42,707 nt of DNA from Acidobacteriaceae bacterium (GTDB taxonomy: Bacteria > Acidobacteriota > Terriglobia > Terriglobales > Acidobacteriaceae). The DNA lies in the NCBI GenBank assembly GCA_003156805.1, contig PMHV01000023.1:1-42707 (forward strand). The letters run 5' to 3'. Below, one piece after another: positions 8,532 through 16,521 of the stretch; the first letter of the stretch is position 1, and each line of letters begins with the position of its first letter. A model generated the notes under the pieces. That model had not been told where the DNA came from and made no database searches. It saw only the letters and a program-made list of their open reading frames with translations. Made by a program: the position numbers and the translations under genes.

Positions 8532-9044
8532 GTGGGTTATTCGATGGATCATCATTCGGTCAAAGTCCACTATTTCGATGCTTCTGCGCTTGTGAAACTC
8601 GTCGCGGACGATGTCGACGAAGAACCAGGTAGGGATGTCCTAAGAGGATATTTTGGAATATGCGCATCTCGGTACACGACTTCATTCTGCATTGCGGAAG
8701 CTTTCGGAGCATTCAAACGCAAATTCCAACGGAAGAAGATTTCCCAGGAGCAATATATCGACTACGTGAGGAATTTAATTCGTGTAACTGTAAACCACTT
8801 CAAGGTCAATGAGGTGTCCTTTCTGGGCCGTGACGTTGTTGCTAAGGCCGAAGGTCTTGTGGCGAAGTACAAGATCGACCTCATCGACTGCTTTCAAATA
8901 GTGACCATCACGCAAGGGGAGTTTAGTTTCCTTGTGGGACCTTCCCGGTCAATACTCATAACAGCGGATCGTGAATTAGCCGTCGCGGCCCGCGCGGAGT
9001 GCGCGCGGGTTTGGGAATGCACGAGTGAATCCGCGCCAGTTTAG
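8532..9044 (+). CDS. PIN-domain protein, apparently without a cognate antitoxin
   Basis: This is a protein of about 170 residues with a PIN ribonuclease fold. The acidic positions expected for Mg2+ binding are visible: 'YFDASALVKLV' (first Asp), 'CIAEAFGAF' (Glu), 'KIDLIDCFQIV' (Asp) and 'ILITADRELAVAA' (Asp). The frame opens with GTG at 8532, immediately after the EF-G stop, and an ATG four codons later (8544) is an equally likely start. No small antitoxin gene is seen on either side in the same orientation; the next two genes are convergent and form their own pair. The codon choice is more AT-rich than in EF-G, which hints at separate ancestry. The PIN assignment is confident; toxin function is inferred. 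Confidence 0.82.
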   Translation: MGYSMDHHSVKVHYFDASALVKLVADDVDEEPGRDVLRGYFGICASRYTTSFCIAEAFGAFKRKFQRKKISQEQYIDYVRNLIRVTVNHFKVNEVSFLGRDVVAKAEGLVAKYKIDLIDCFQIVTITQGEFSFLVGPSRSILITADRELAVAARAECARVWECTSESAPV

Positions 9045-9060
9045 AGATCGCGAAAGACGC

Positions 9061-9486
9061 TCATGCAGTTTTCATCCCCTGCGCCTTCGCCAGCTTCGCC
9101 TGCCGCTCGTCAAACGTCCAGAAACGTTCAGCTTTGAGTTCCAGCGCACAGGCGACGTGCAGCGTGTCGAGCGTGCGCATGCCAAATTTTGGGGCATAGC
9201 GGCGGCCCAAGTCGGCGCAAAGCTCGAAAGCGTTCTCCGGCATTGCCGTCTCAAGCCATAAGCCATCGGCCCGGTCGCGCTTCAACGTGTCGAAGACGGT
9301 GTCTGCCTCAGCCTGGGAAATCTTGCGATAAAAAACCTGTTTGGCGATGGCATGGGAACATTCCGCAGAGAGAAGAGGGGTAAACCAGACACGGGGCTTC
9401 TCCTTCATGCGCTCTACTGCGGCCGCAGAATGAGCGTCTCGCACGTAGAGCGACGCCAGAAAACTGGTATCGACGTAGACAGTCAG
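9061..9486 (-). CDS. vapC: VapC-like PIN-domain ribonuclease toxin (probable CTG start)
   Basis: This is a PIN-domain protein of about 141 residues. Translated from the CTG at 9486 it begins 'LTVYVDTSFLASLYVRDAHS', restoring the first beta strand and the first catalytic Asp. Other metal positions are the Glu in 'PLLSAECSHA', the Asp in 'MRTLDTLHVACA' and the Asp in 'FWTFDERQAKLA'. The only other usable start, a GTG at 9444, would delete the first catalytic Asp. No in-frame ATG, GTG or TTG exists between the upstream stop and 9444. The CTG forms a CTGA overlap with the TGA stop of the antitoxin gene, consistent with translational coupling. The protein is expected to cleave RNA when released from the antitoxin. 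Confidence 0.8.
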   Translation of the reverse strand: MTVYVDTSFLASLYVRDAHSAAAVERMKEKPRVWFTPLLSAECSHAIAKQVFYRKISQAEADTVFDTLKRDRADGLWLETAMPENAFELCADLGRRYAPKFGMRTLDTLHVACALELKAERFWTFDERQAKLAKAQGMKTA

Positions 9487-9719
9487 AAACGGCCTCTGTC
9501 CCTTATCAGGTCATCCACGACAGTCAAAACGCGGTCGCCAAATATTGTCTTGGCGCGGGCCTCGAAATCGGGCCACTTCGCTGGTTTTTCTTCCGCCTTT
9601 TCGGGAACAATGCGGGCGATTACCTTATCGCGTTCTCGCAGTTCGACCGTCGTTCCCGCGCGCAGCCAAGCTTTCAAACGGCGCGTCTCTCGAAGCTGTC
9701 TCATGTTAACCGATGGCAT
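9483..9719 (-). CDS. vapB: VapB-like antitoxin (prevent-host-death/AbrB-like small protein)
   Basis: This is a protein of about 78 residues (from ATG 9719; ATG 9704 is an alternative) just before the PIN toxin. The sequence 'MRQLRETRRLKAWLRAGTTVELRERDKVIARIVPE' has the look of the N-terminal DNA-binding part of Phd/YefM- or AbrB-type antitoxins ('G.TVELRERDKVIARIVP'). It is followed by a C-terminal tail that would wrap the toxin. The stop overlaps the toxin start. A 29-bp perfect palindrome ends 4 bp upstream of the 9719 start, as expected for an autoregulatory operator. The longer frame to 9824 runs through the palindrome and is rejected. Family naming is approximate; the pairing is convincing. 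Confidence 0.78.
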   Translation of the reverse strand: MPSVNMRQLRETRRLKAWLRAGTTVELRERDKVIARIVPEKAEEKPAKWPDFEARAKTIFGDRVLTVVDDLIRDRGRF

Positions 9720-9722
9720 GCT

Positions 9723-9751
9723 ACAATGTGACACATAATGTGTCACATTGT
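9723..9751. promoter_or_regulatory. 29-bp perfect palindrome, probable vapBC operator and promoter
   Basis: The arm ACAATGTGACACAT is repeated in inverted form around one central base (9737), with no mismatches over 14 bp per arm. It lies directly upstream of the antitoxin start at 9719. On the minus strand a TTGACA (-35-like, 9754-9749) overlaps one end, and a weak CACATT lies 18 nt on, so the palindrome would cover the core promoter. Autorepression by the antitoxin or TA complex is inferred. Confidence 0.8.
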
Positions 9752-9848
9752 CAAATGATTTAATCCCTTTAGGATTTTCCCCATTGGAGGGCCTGAGCTG
9801 CCTGTCTCGCGCACTGTTTCTCACTCACTTCGTGGTAACATCCGGCGA

Positions 9849-10901
9849 GTGGCTACCGCCAGAAACAATCCCAACCTGCATTACAGTCCCGACCGGCTGG
9901 TCTCGGCCGCTCCGGTCGAGGACGATTCGTCATTTGAGCTGAAGCTGCGGCCGCAGCGGCTGGGCGAGTTCATCGGACAGGCCAAAGTCAAAGAGAATCT
10001 CGCAGTCGCAATCGAGGCGGCGCGGTCGCGCGGCGAGGCCATGGACCACGTTCTGCTCTACGGGCCTCCGGGGCTGGGCAAGACAACGCTGGCCAACATT
10101 ATTGCCAACGAACTGGGCGTGCATTTTCAGCCGACGGCAGCGCCGCTGCTGCAGATCAAGGGCGATCTGACGGCGATCGTCACCAACCTGCAAGACAAGC
10201 AAGTGCTCTTCATCGACGAAATCCACCGGCTGCAACCGGTTTTGGAAGAGCTGCTGTATTCCGCGCTGGAAGATTACAAACTCGACATTATCATCGGGCA
10301 GGGGCCATCGGCGCGCACGCACACGCTGGAAGTCAAGCCGTTCACCTTCGTCGGCGCTACTACGCGCGCGGGATTGCTTTCCGCGCCCCTGCGCTCGCGG
10401 TTCGGGATTGTACTGCGGCTGGAGTTCTATGCCCCGGAAGATTTGCTCGTGATTGTGGAGCGATCCGCCGAAATTCTGGCTGTTGCCATCGACAAGCCGG
10501 GCGCTACAGAAATTGCCGGCCGTTCGCGTGGAACCCCGCGAATCGCCAATCGTCTGCTGCGGCGGGTGCGCGACTACGCCCAGGTGCGCGGCGCAGGCAA
10601 AATTGATCAGCCTACCGCACAGGCGGCGCTGCAGATGCTGGAAGTGGACAAATACGGTTTCGATGAAGTGGACCGTCGGCTGCTGCTGACCATCATCGAA
10701 AAATACCAAGGTGGTCCTGTAGGCTTGAACACGCTGGCGGCTGTGCTGGCCGAGGAACCCGACGCAATCGAAGAAATCTACGAACCCTTCCTCATGCAGA
10801 TTGGATTCTTGAACCGTACTCCGCGTGGCCGCGTCGCCACCCAGTTGGCATACGAGCATTTCGGAATTACTCCGAGTCGAAGACAGAGTTCTCTGTTTTA
10901 G
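9849..10901 (+). CDS. ruvB: Holliday junction branch-migration helicase RuvB
   Basis: This is a 350-residue AAA+ motor that, with RuvA, drives branch migration in recombination repair. Walker A is 'GPPGLGKTT' (residues 72-80) and Walker B with DEIH is 'LFIDEIHR' (120-127). The sensor and arginine-finger region reads '[19 protein letters not shown]'. The C-terminal winged-helix lobe includes '[13 protein letters not shown]' and '[14 protein letters not shown]'. Length and order match the family. The GTG at 9849 is used, giving '[19 protein letters not shown]'. ruvA and ruvC are not adjacent. The gene is divergent from the vapBC pair, with about 100 bp between 9751 and 9849 available for its promoter. 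Confidence 0.97.
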   Translation: MATARNNPNLHYSPDRLVSAAPVEDDSSFELKLRPQRLGEFIGQAKVKENLAVAIEAARSRGEAMDHVLLYGPPGLGKTTLANIIANELGVHFQPTAAPLLQIKGDLTAIVTNLQDKQVLFIDEIHRLQPVLEELLYSALEDYKLDIIIGQGPSARTHTLEVKPFTFVGATTRAGLLSAPLRSRFGIVLRLEFYAPEDLLVIVERSAEILAVAIDKPGATEIAGRSRGTPRIANRLLRRVRDYAQVRGAGKIDQPTAQAALQMLEVDKYGFDEVDRRLLLTIIEKYQGGPVGLNTLAAVLAEEPDAIEEIYEPFLMQIGFLNRTPRGRVATQLAYEHFGITPSRRQSSLF

Positions 10902-11046
10902 GCTCCGAACTGTTGCGGACTGAACCTTTCCCAGCTCTAGCCCAGTTCCGGCAATCGTTACAAAGTTCTTTTTTTTGTCTGTCTGGCCCCGTGCATGGTG
11001 TATCGTACCCAATTCCCTGTGAGGGGCGGGGAGCCACGAGGTTGCT

Positions 11047-13671
11047 TTGCGATTGAGACGGGTCGCGGCTCTTCCATCAAGAAGATTCGTACGGCTTTTG
11101 ATCACTGCCGCTCTGGCCGGAGCGGTGCAGTGTGTCTCGGCGATACCCACGCCGCAGACCGGAGTTCCGGCGCAGAATTCTTCCCCCCCGGCCCAGTTGC
11201 CGAAACCAGTCACCAGAAATCCGCAAGTACAGCCCGCGCCAAGGCCGACCCTGGCGCCACCGGCCCTCACCATTCCGCGCCTCACCCATGCCCCGGCGCT
11301 GGAAGACTTTCTCGGCATGAAGCCAACCGGAGAAGCGGCCCTGCAGATGGCAAAAGTTACAGGCTTCATGCAGCGCAACCCGCATGATGGCGAGCCGGTC
11401 ACGGAGCCGACGGAAGCTTTTCTAGGGTATGACCAAAAAAATCTCTATGTAGTGTTCATCTGCTTCGACAATCCCAGGTTGGTGCGCGGGCGCATGTCGG
11501 TAAGGGAGGACATCGGCGACGACGACCAGGTTGAGATCATCCTCGACACATTTCACGATCGCCGCCGGGCCTATGCCTTCCAGACCACGCCTCTCGGCGT
11601 GCAGTGGGATGCGATCTATACCGAGGCCTCACGCGGCGAGACCGGCAGTAACTGGGATACTTCGTTCGATACGGTCTGGGATTCGCGGGGCAAGCTGACC
11701 AGCCGCGGGTACGTGGTGTGGATGGCGATCCCTTTCAAAAGCCTGCGCTTTCCGGCCACGAAGCAGCAGGAGTGGGGCATCATTTTGTATCGGGGCATTG
11801 TGCGCAAGAACGAAGATTCGTTCTGGCCCTATATTTCCCGCAAGGTGCAAGGACGGCTTGGGCAGGCGGCGACTCTTTCCGGACTGGAGGGAATTTCGCC
11901 GGGGCGCGATATCGAGCTGATTCCTTATGGCATCCTGCGCGGGTTCCGAGGGCTGGACACGCGCGACCCCGACAATCCGTATTTTCAGAATGCGGCGGTG
12001 CAGGGCCAGACCGGCATGGACGCGAAATTCGTTATCCACGATCACTTTGTCCTGGATATGACCGCCAATCCGGACTTCAGCCAGGTCGAGTCCGAAGATC
12101 CGCAGATCACGGTGAATCAGCGCTTCGAGGTTTATTTTCCGGAAAAGCGCCCGTTCTTTCTGGAGAACGAAGATTATTTCCGCACCCCCCTGGATTTGTT
12201 CTTCACCCGTAATATTCAAGATCCTTCGGCGGGAATCCGGTTGACTGGGAAGGAAGGTCCGTATTCCGTGGGGCTGATGGCCAGCGATGATCGGGCCCCG
12301 GGACTGGCGATTCCAAACTACTGTCTCAGTTCCTCTCTCGATCCCGATTGTTTGGACGATCTTTACGGCATTCGCTCGTATTTCACGATTGCGCGCCTGA
12401 GCCGCGACATTTTCAAGCAGTCGAGCATAGGCGCGATTTACACCGACTGGGAATGTCCGGCGACCGGCGAATACAACCGCGTTGGGGGAGGCGACGCGTG
12501 GCTGAAGCTCAATGCCAATTGGACGCTGCAAGGCCAAGCGGTTACAAGTTCGAGCCATCTGCTGGGGCTGAATGCCGCCAACCTGTTTTCCACTTGTGAG
12601 GCCAATCAGTTTCCCTTCAGCTCGGGCAATGCAGGCAACGGTAGCTACTACGCCGGCCCGGCCGACAAAGTCGAAGCCGTGCGCAACGGGCTACACTTCA
12701 ACTACGACGGCACTTACCAGGACGTCAGTCCGGGCTTCGTCACCGTGCCAGGATTCGTGAACCGCGTCGACATTCGCGGACTCTACAACACGGTCTACTA
12801 TCGCTTCCGCCCCAAGAAGGGCTGGATTTTAAGCTGGGGCCCTTCGCTGATCCAGCGCTACGTATTCGATCACGAAGGCAATCGGTTGGATACGTATTAT
12901 GACCCCTATCTAAGAATTGAAGGACGCGGACAGACCCACATTTGGCTGGATCCCTATGAAGAGTTGCGGGAGCGGCTAAGACCTCAGGATTTTTTGTTTC
13001 TTGGTTTGTCCGAAAGCCAAAAGCAGGACTACCACGAACACCTCAGCGAAGCTCGTTTCTATACCGGCTACCTTCGAAAGGTTACCCTGGGGGCGACCTA
13101 CTCCTGGGGAGACGGTGTGAACTTCGTGCCCGCGGCGAACGCACTGCCGCAGTCTCTTCTGTCGCGGTCGGATACGGCCACTGCATCCCTGACGTTTCGT
13201 CCAGTCAAGCCCTTGAAAATTGAAAACACCTACCTGTTTGAGCGCTTGCGAGCGACAGAGAACGAATATCTTCTCACCCTCGCGCAGATCTCGCAGATGC
13301 CCGGCGTCCGCATCGGACAAGGCATCTTCAACGACCACATCGTGCGCAGCAAGTGGAACTGGCAGTTCACTCCACAACTTTCGTTGCGTTTGATTCTGCA
13401 ATATAACTCTCTGCTGGCGAATACGCCGGGCAACTCCATTTACCCGTACACCTACTTACCGACGGAAAAGCAATTCAACGCCGATTTCCTGATGACATAC
13501 CTCGTGCATCCAGGGACGGCGATCTATATCGGTTACAACAGCGATCTGCAAAACCTGAATCATGAACTGGAACAAGATCCGGCTGGATTGGCGGGTTTGT
13601 ACACCGCAAAGGGGTTCATGAACGATAGCAGGCAGTTTTTCGTGAAAGTGTCGTATCAGTTTAGGTTTTAG
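11047..13671 (+). CDS. DUF5916 outer-membrane protein with CBM9-like N-terminal domain
   Basis: This is an 874-residue exported protein. A signal-like segment ('LLITAALAGAVQCVSA') is followed by a Pro-rich linker. A carbohydrate-binding family 9-like beta sandwich spans about residues 85-260 ('FLGYDQKNLYVVFICFDNP', 'DDQVEIILDTFHDRRRAYAF'). A long DUF5916 beta-barrel-like region follows ('DMTANPDFSQVESEDPQITVNQRFEVYFPEKRP' split over about 345-377), ending in the aromatic strand 'FFVKVSYQFRF'. Members are common in Acidobacteriota and Bacteroidota, and I know of no proven substrate. It starts at a TTG (11047), with a possible GAGG ribosome site at 11038-11041; a second TTG lies two codons later. 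It stands alone after ruvB. Family assignment is confident; the role (outer-membrane binding or transport) is inferred. Confidence 0.88.
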   Translation: MRLRRVAALPSRRFVRLLITAALAGAVQCVSAIPTPQTGVPAQNSSPPAQLPKPVTRNPQVQPAPRPTLAPPALTIPRLTHAPALEDFLGMKPTGEAALQMAKVTGFMQRNPHDGEPVTEPTEAFLGYDQKNLYVVFICFDNPRLVRGRMSVREDIGDDDQVEIILDTFHDRRRAYAFQTTPLGVQWDAIYTEASRGETGSNWDTSFDTVWDSRGKLTSRGYVVWMAIPFKSLRFPATKQQEWGIILYRGIVRKNEDSFWPYISRKVQGRLGQAATLSGLEGISPGRDIELIPYGILRGFRGLDTRDPDNPYFQNAAVQGQTGMDAKFVIHDHFVLDMTANPDFSQVESEDPQITVNQRFEVYFPEKRPFFLENEDYFRTPLDLFFTRNIQDPSAGIRLTGKEGPYSVGLMASDDRAPGLAIPNYCLSSSLDPDCLDDLYGIRSYFTIARLSRDIFKQSSIGAIYTDWECPATGEYNRVGGGDAWLKLNANWTLQGQAVTSSSHLLGLNAANLFSTCEANQFPFSSGNAGNGSYYAGPADKVEAVRNGLHFNYDGTYQDVSPGFVTVPGFVNRVDIRGLYNTVYYRFRPKKGWILSWGPSLIQRYVFDHEGNRLDTYYDPYLRIEGRGQTHIWLDPYEELRERLRPQDFLFLGLSESQKQDYHEHLSEARFYTGYLRKVTLGATYSWGDGVNFVPAANALPQSLLSRSDTATASLTFRPVKPLKIENTYLFERLRATENEYLLTLAQISQMPGVRIGQGIFNDHIVRSKWNWQFTPQLSLRLILQYNSLLANTPGNSIYPYTYLPTEKQFNADFLMTYLVHPGTAIYIGYNSDLQNLNHELEQDPAGLAGLYTAKGFMNDSRQFFVKVSYQFRF

Positions 13672-14117
13672 ATGCGCTGGCGCCGGTCGTCCACGATCAA
13701 CCGCTAGTGGAGTGCGTCGAAAATAGAAACAGAAATAGAAACAATGGACCTGCCAGTCGACAGCGATCGCTGATTCACTGATGGCGAAGGGTTTCGGGCC
13801 GCGATTCCTGGAATTCACAGACCCTTGTGACATCTGACCTTGCGGGCCAAACCGGAATCGGCAGAACATCGTCAAGGCGGAGGCAGTACGATTCACTCCT
13901 CCGGCACCGGAGCTAAGTGCTTTGTTGTCAAGATTTTGCCCGTAAGCTATTGGAAATAGAGATCAAATACGCTGAATGCGCATTTGCAATCGCGGAAACC
14001 CGCATGTTTATTGACGAATCGCGAAACGGGGGGAGGGGGGGTACCATTCAAAACTAGTTCTCAGACCACCGGCAAAGCCGGCCCTGCCAATATTTTTCAG
14101 GCGGATTTTCACAGGCG
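13672..14117. other. Intergenic region of 446 bp holding one copy of a dispersed repeat
   Basis: No credible gene is seen; a 146-codon minus-strand frame here is a shadow of the DUF5916 end. The stretch holds an A-rich part (about 13723-13743), copy A of the inverted intergenic repeat (13826-14045) and a G-rich tract (14028-14041). Confidence 0.6.
13826..14045 (-). repeat. Intergenic repeat copy A (inverted relative to copy B at 25991-26200)
   Basis: Three blocks match copy B in the opposite orientation and in the same order. They are 13826-13842 (17/17 identical to 26184-26200), 13928-13946 (19/19 identical to 26073-26091) and the G/C tract with GTAC at 14028-14045 (similar to 25991-26016). 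The spacing between the first two blocks is 85 bp here and 92 bp in copy B. The sequence between the blocks is only patchily similar. Confidence 0.7.
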
Positions 14118-15143
14118 CTACCGGATCTGTACTAAGTCCCCGGCAGCGGCGTTGACGGCTCCGGGCGCAGCCTGTTGCGGAGCGCGCCACGAGTCGAAGA
14201 TCGAAACTTGGTGCACACACGAAACCGTGCAATGCGGCGCGCAGGATTTCTCGGTGAGGTATTCGCGGCGCAGATCGTCGCGCGTGTAGGTTTCGAGCGG
14301 CACTCCCGGATAGCCCCGCTGCTGCGAGCAATAGTGCACCAGCCCGTCTTCGCAGATGTAGAGATAGCGTGCGCCGGCGCGGCAGCGCCAGTCGTTGGGC
14401 AGGCCTTCCGCGATGTTGTCCTGAAAGGCGTTGATGCGGGTGAAGCTGCGCTTCTCCATCGACTTCATCTCGTGGTAGATGCGGCGCTCCTCGTCGTTGA
14501 GCGGCTGCACCTGTCCGCTGCCGTCGTGAATGATGCCGATGGTCGAACTGAAACCGAGCTCGACCGCGCGCTTGCCGATGGTGAGCGCGTCCTGCGGATG
14601 GCGAATGCCGCTGCCCACCACGGAATTGATGTTCACATGGAAATCGGCATGTTCGGCCAGAAGTTCGAGCTTGCGGTCGAGAACTTTCAGGCTCTTCTTC
14701 GAGACATCGTCGGGATTGACGTTATCGATGGAAATCTGCAGCCACTCGAGACCGGCGCGGTTGAGGCGCTGAATGCGTTCCGCCACCAGCAGATATCCGT
14801 TGGTGATAAGGCCGGCGATCATGCCGTTCGAGCGAATGCGGCCGATCACATCGTCGAGTTCGGGATGCAGCAGCGGCTCGCCCCCTGAAATCGTGACCAC
14901 CGCCGTGCCCAGCGCGCCCAGTTTGTCGATGCGGCGGAACATTTCTTCGGTCGGGACGGGCTTCGAGAAATCGTCGAACTCGTTGCAGTACGTGCAACTC
15001 AGATTGCAGCGGCGAATCGGAATGATGTGCGCCAGCAGCGGATGTTCGGTCGACGCCAGCGCCCGCGCAGCCATGGATGCCCCGCGCAGATTGCGATGCA
15101 GGGCTTTGGCGCGCCGGCGCAAGGTTGTGACAGTCGATGACAT
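14118..15143 (-). CDS. Radical SAM protein with C-terminal cysteine cluster
   Basis: This is a 341-residue radical SAM enzyme. The [4Fe-4S]/SAM cluster cysteines are C46, C50 and C53 in 'RCNLSCTYC', and the SAM-binding 'GGEP' lies at 87-90. The strand motifs '[10 protein letters not shown]' and 'EWLQISIDN' follow. A second set of cysteines (C254, C264, C272, C301, C305 and C309, including 'CAPHCTVSC') is consistent with a SPASM/twitch-like auxiliary cluster. Such proteins modify peptides or small molecules by radical chemistry. The substrate is not evident: no precursor peptide gene is seen next to it, and the divergent neighbour encodes a DUF1326 protein. The ATG at 15143 fits the family start. 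Fold and cofactor are certain; the reaction is unknown. Confidence 0.9.
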   Translation of the reverse strand: MSSTVTTLRRRAKALHRNLRGASMAARALASTEHPLLAHIIPIRRCNLSCTYCNEFDDFSKPVPTEEMFRRIDKLGALGTAVVTISGGEPLLHPELDDVIGRIRSNGMIAGLITNGYLLVAERIQRLNRAGLEWLQISIDNVNPDDVSKKSLKVLDRKLELLAEHADFHVNINSVVGSGIRHPQDALTIGKRAVELGFSSTIGIIHDGSGQVQPLNDEERRIYHEMKSMEKRSFTRINAFQDNIAEGLPNDWRCRAGARYLYICEDGLVHYCSQQRGYPGVPLETYTRDDLRREYLTEKSCAPHCTVSCVHQVSIFDSWRAPQQAAPGAVNAAAGDLVQIR

Positions 15144-15265
15144 AGGTTGACTAGTATCTTAATTACAACACGGATGCGGGATAAGTGCAGGCCTGGCAAC
15201 AGCGTTCGGCAAATTTGGCAGGGCGAATGGCACAAATGGGGCAGTACGCTAGGTTGCAAATTTGC

Positions 15266-15294
15266 TTGAAAAGTCGTCTCGCAGCGAGCATAAT
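15266..15294 (+). promoter_or_regulatory. Sigma-70-like promoter of the DUF1326 gene
   Basis: TTGAAA (15266-15271) and CATAAT (15289-15294) are separated by exactly 17 bp and lie 23 bp before the ATG. An AGGAGG ribosome site follows at 15304-15309. Confidence 0.65.
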
Positions 15295-15317
15295 TTGCCG
15301 CCGAGGAGGTATTAAGC

Positions 15318-16013
15318 ATGTTTAAAGCTTGGGGTATCTCTCTCGTCCTCGGCTTGGTCGCAATGAACGCCAGCGACAAGTCGCAACCCGACTGGGCGCT
15401 GAATGCGACCACCATCGAAGCCTGCAGTTGCCCGATGTTCTGTCAATGCTACTTCAACACCAAACCTGCCGCCCATCACGAACACGGCACGGCAGTCCAC
15501 TATTGCCAATTCAACAACGCCTACAAGGTGAACCACGGACACTATGGCACGGTCAATCTTGACGGCGCCAAGTTCTGGATCACCGGCGACCTGGGCTCGG
15601 ATTTTTCGCAGGGAAAAACCGAGTGGGCTCTGGTTACCTTTGATAAGGCCATGACAAAGGAACAACAGAGCGCGCTGGGCGCGATCCTGCCCAATGTCTT
15701 CCCCGTGAAATGGAACTCGTTCCAGACCGCGGTGGGGAACATTGACACCTGGCAATTCAACAAAGATGAAGCGCACGCCACGATTGACGGCGGCAAAACC
15801 GCCGAAGTGAAGTTGCACCGCTTTCCCGGAAATACCGACGACCCGGTCGTGATCCACAACCTGAAATACTGGGGAACGCCCCGGAACGACGGTTTCATAA
15901 TGATGCCGAACGATCTCGAGGCCTATAAGACTGGGCCGAAAGCATTCGAACACCAAGGAACCAACGGGTTCATGCTCACTCTCGATATGGCTTCGACTGA
16001 TGTAAAACAATAA
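15318..16013 (+). CDS. DUF1326 domain-containing protein
   Basis: This is a 231-residue protein of the DUF1326 family. The hallmark cysteine cluster is CxCxxxCxC at C36, C38, C42 and C44 ('EACSCPMFCQCYF'), shortly after a hydrophobic N-terminus that may be a signal or anchor ('AWGISLVLGLVAMNA'). Histidines follow closely ('AAHHEHGTAVHYC'), so metal binding is plausible. The family has no established function. The gene stands alone with a well-formed promoter (15266-15294), an AGGAGG at 15304-15309 just upstream of the ATG, and a strong intrinsic terminator (16039-16070). It is a self-contained and probably well-expressed monocistron, divergent from the radical SAM gene. Confidence 0.9.
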   Translation: MFKAWGISLVLGLVAMNASDKSQPDWALNATTIEACSCPMFCQCYFNTKPAAHHEHGTAVHYCQFNNAYKVNHGHYGTVNLDGAKFWITGDLGSDFSQGKTEWALVTFDKAMTKEQQSALGAILPNVFPVKWNSFQTAVGNIDTWQFNKDEAHATIDGGKTAEVKLHRFPGNTDDPVVIHNLKYWGTPRNDGFIMMPNDLEAYKTGPKAFEHQGTNGFMLTLDMASTDVKQ

Positions 16014-16038
16014 AATTTGCGGACGCTCGCAAAGACCT

Positions 16039-16070
16039 GGCCGGAGGATCGTGGGATCCTTCGGCCTTTT
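16039..16070 (+). terminator. Rho-independent terminator after the DUF1326 gene
   Basis: A 12-bp stem (GGCCGGAGGATC pairing with GATCCTTCGGCC, one G-T pair) has a 4-nt loop and is followed by TTTT (16067-16070), 26 bp after the stop codon. Confidence 0.88.
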
Positions 16071-16114
16071 GTTGTCCGACCGGCCCGTTTTTGCAGAAAC
16101 TTTACGTCACTCTT

Positions 16115-16513
16115 TTATCCCTGAAGTAGTTCATATCCCGCTTCGCGCAGCAAGTCGACAGCTCGGTCTATGTGCTCTTTCGAGATGAGAACGTAGTCCG
16201 TGTCGTAGGTGGAAATGGCAAAGATGGGGACGCCGTTGTTCGACAGCGGCTCGATGAACGAAAGCAGCACTCCGGTTTGCGAGAAGGGAAACGGGCCTTC
16301 GAGCTTGAGGCAGATCCAGCGCAGGCCGGCATCGACATCTTCTGGAATGTTATCGGCGGGGCAGACGATGGAAAGTTCATCGGCGGTGCGGGTGATGGAA
16401 GTGAAATCGCCTTTCGTGGCCCACTCAGGCACGAGAGCCTCCGGAGCAAGGCGCACGACGGCGAAGAGTCCGGGCAGCAGTCGAAACTTGAGCTTACGAG
16501 GCGTGGTTCGCAC
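16115..16513 (-). CDS. ACT domain-containing protein
   Basis: This is a 132-residue protein resembling the small stand-alone ACT proteins of the COG3603/ACT_7 type. The second half contains 'GPFPFSQTGVLLSFIEPLSNNGVPIFAISTYDTDYVLISKEHIDRAVDLLREAGYEL', an ACT-like beta-alpha-beta unit (quoted here as a landmark, split at about residues 73-130). ACT domains bind amino acids and regulate enzymes. The gene starts at a GTG (16513) only 8 bp after the racemase stop and is the last gene of the larE-racemase-ACT run. An amino-acid sensing role for that cluster is inferred. No catalytic domain is present. Confidence 0.87.
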   Translation of the reverse strand: MRTTPRKLKFRLLPGLFAVVRLAPEALVPEWATKGDFTSITRTADELSIVCPADNIPEDVDAGLRWICLKLEGPFPFSQTGVLLSFIEPLSNNGVPIFAISTYDTDYVLISKEHIDRAVDLLREAGYELLQG

Positions 16514-16521
16514 GGTTGTGG

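Noticed and set aside
10969-10976. T8 run after ruvB as an intrinsic terminator
   Set aside because: No stable hairpin could be paired directly upstream of it.
9930-11402. 490-codon minus-strand frame across ruvB
   Set aside because: It is the complement of ruvB and the start of the DUF5916 gene, with shadow-like composition and no domain.
13456-13896. 146-codon minus-strand frame after the DUF5916 gene
   Set aside because: It is half antisense to the DUF5916 gene and half in the intergenic repeat, with no domain.
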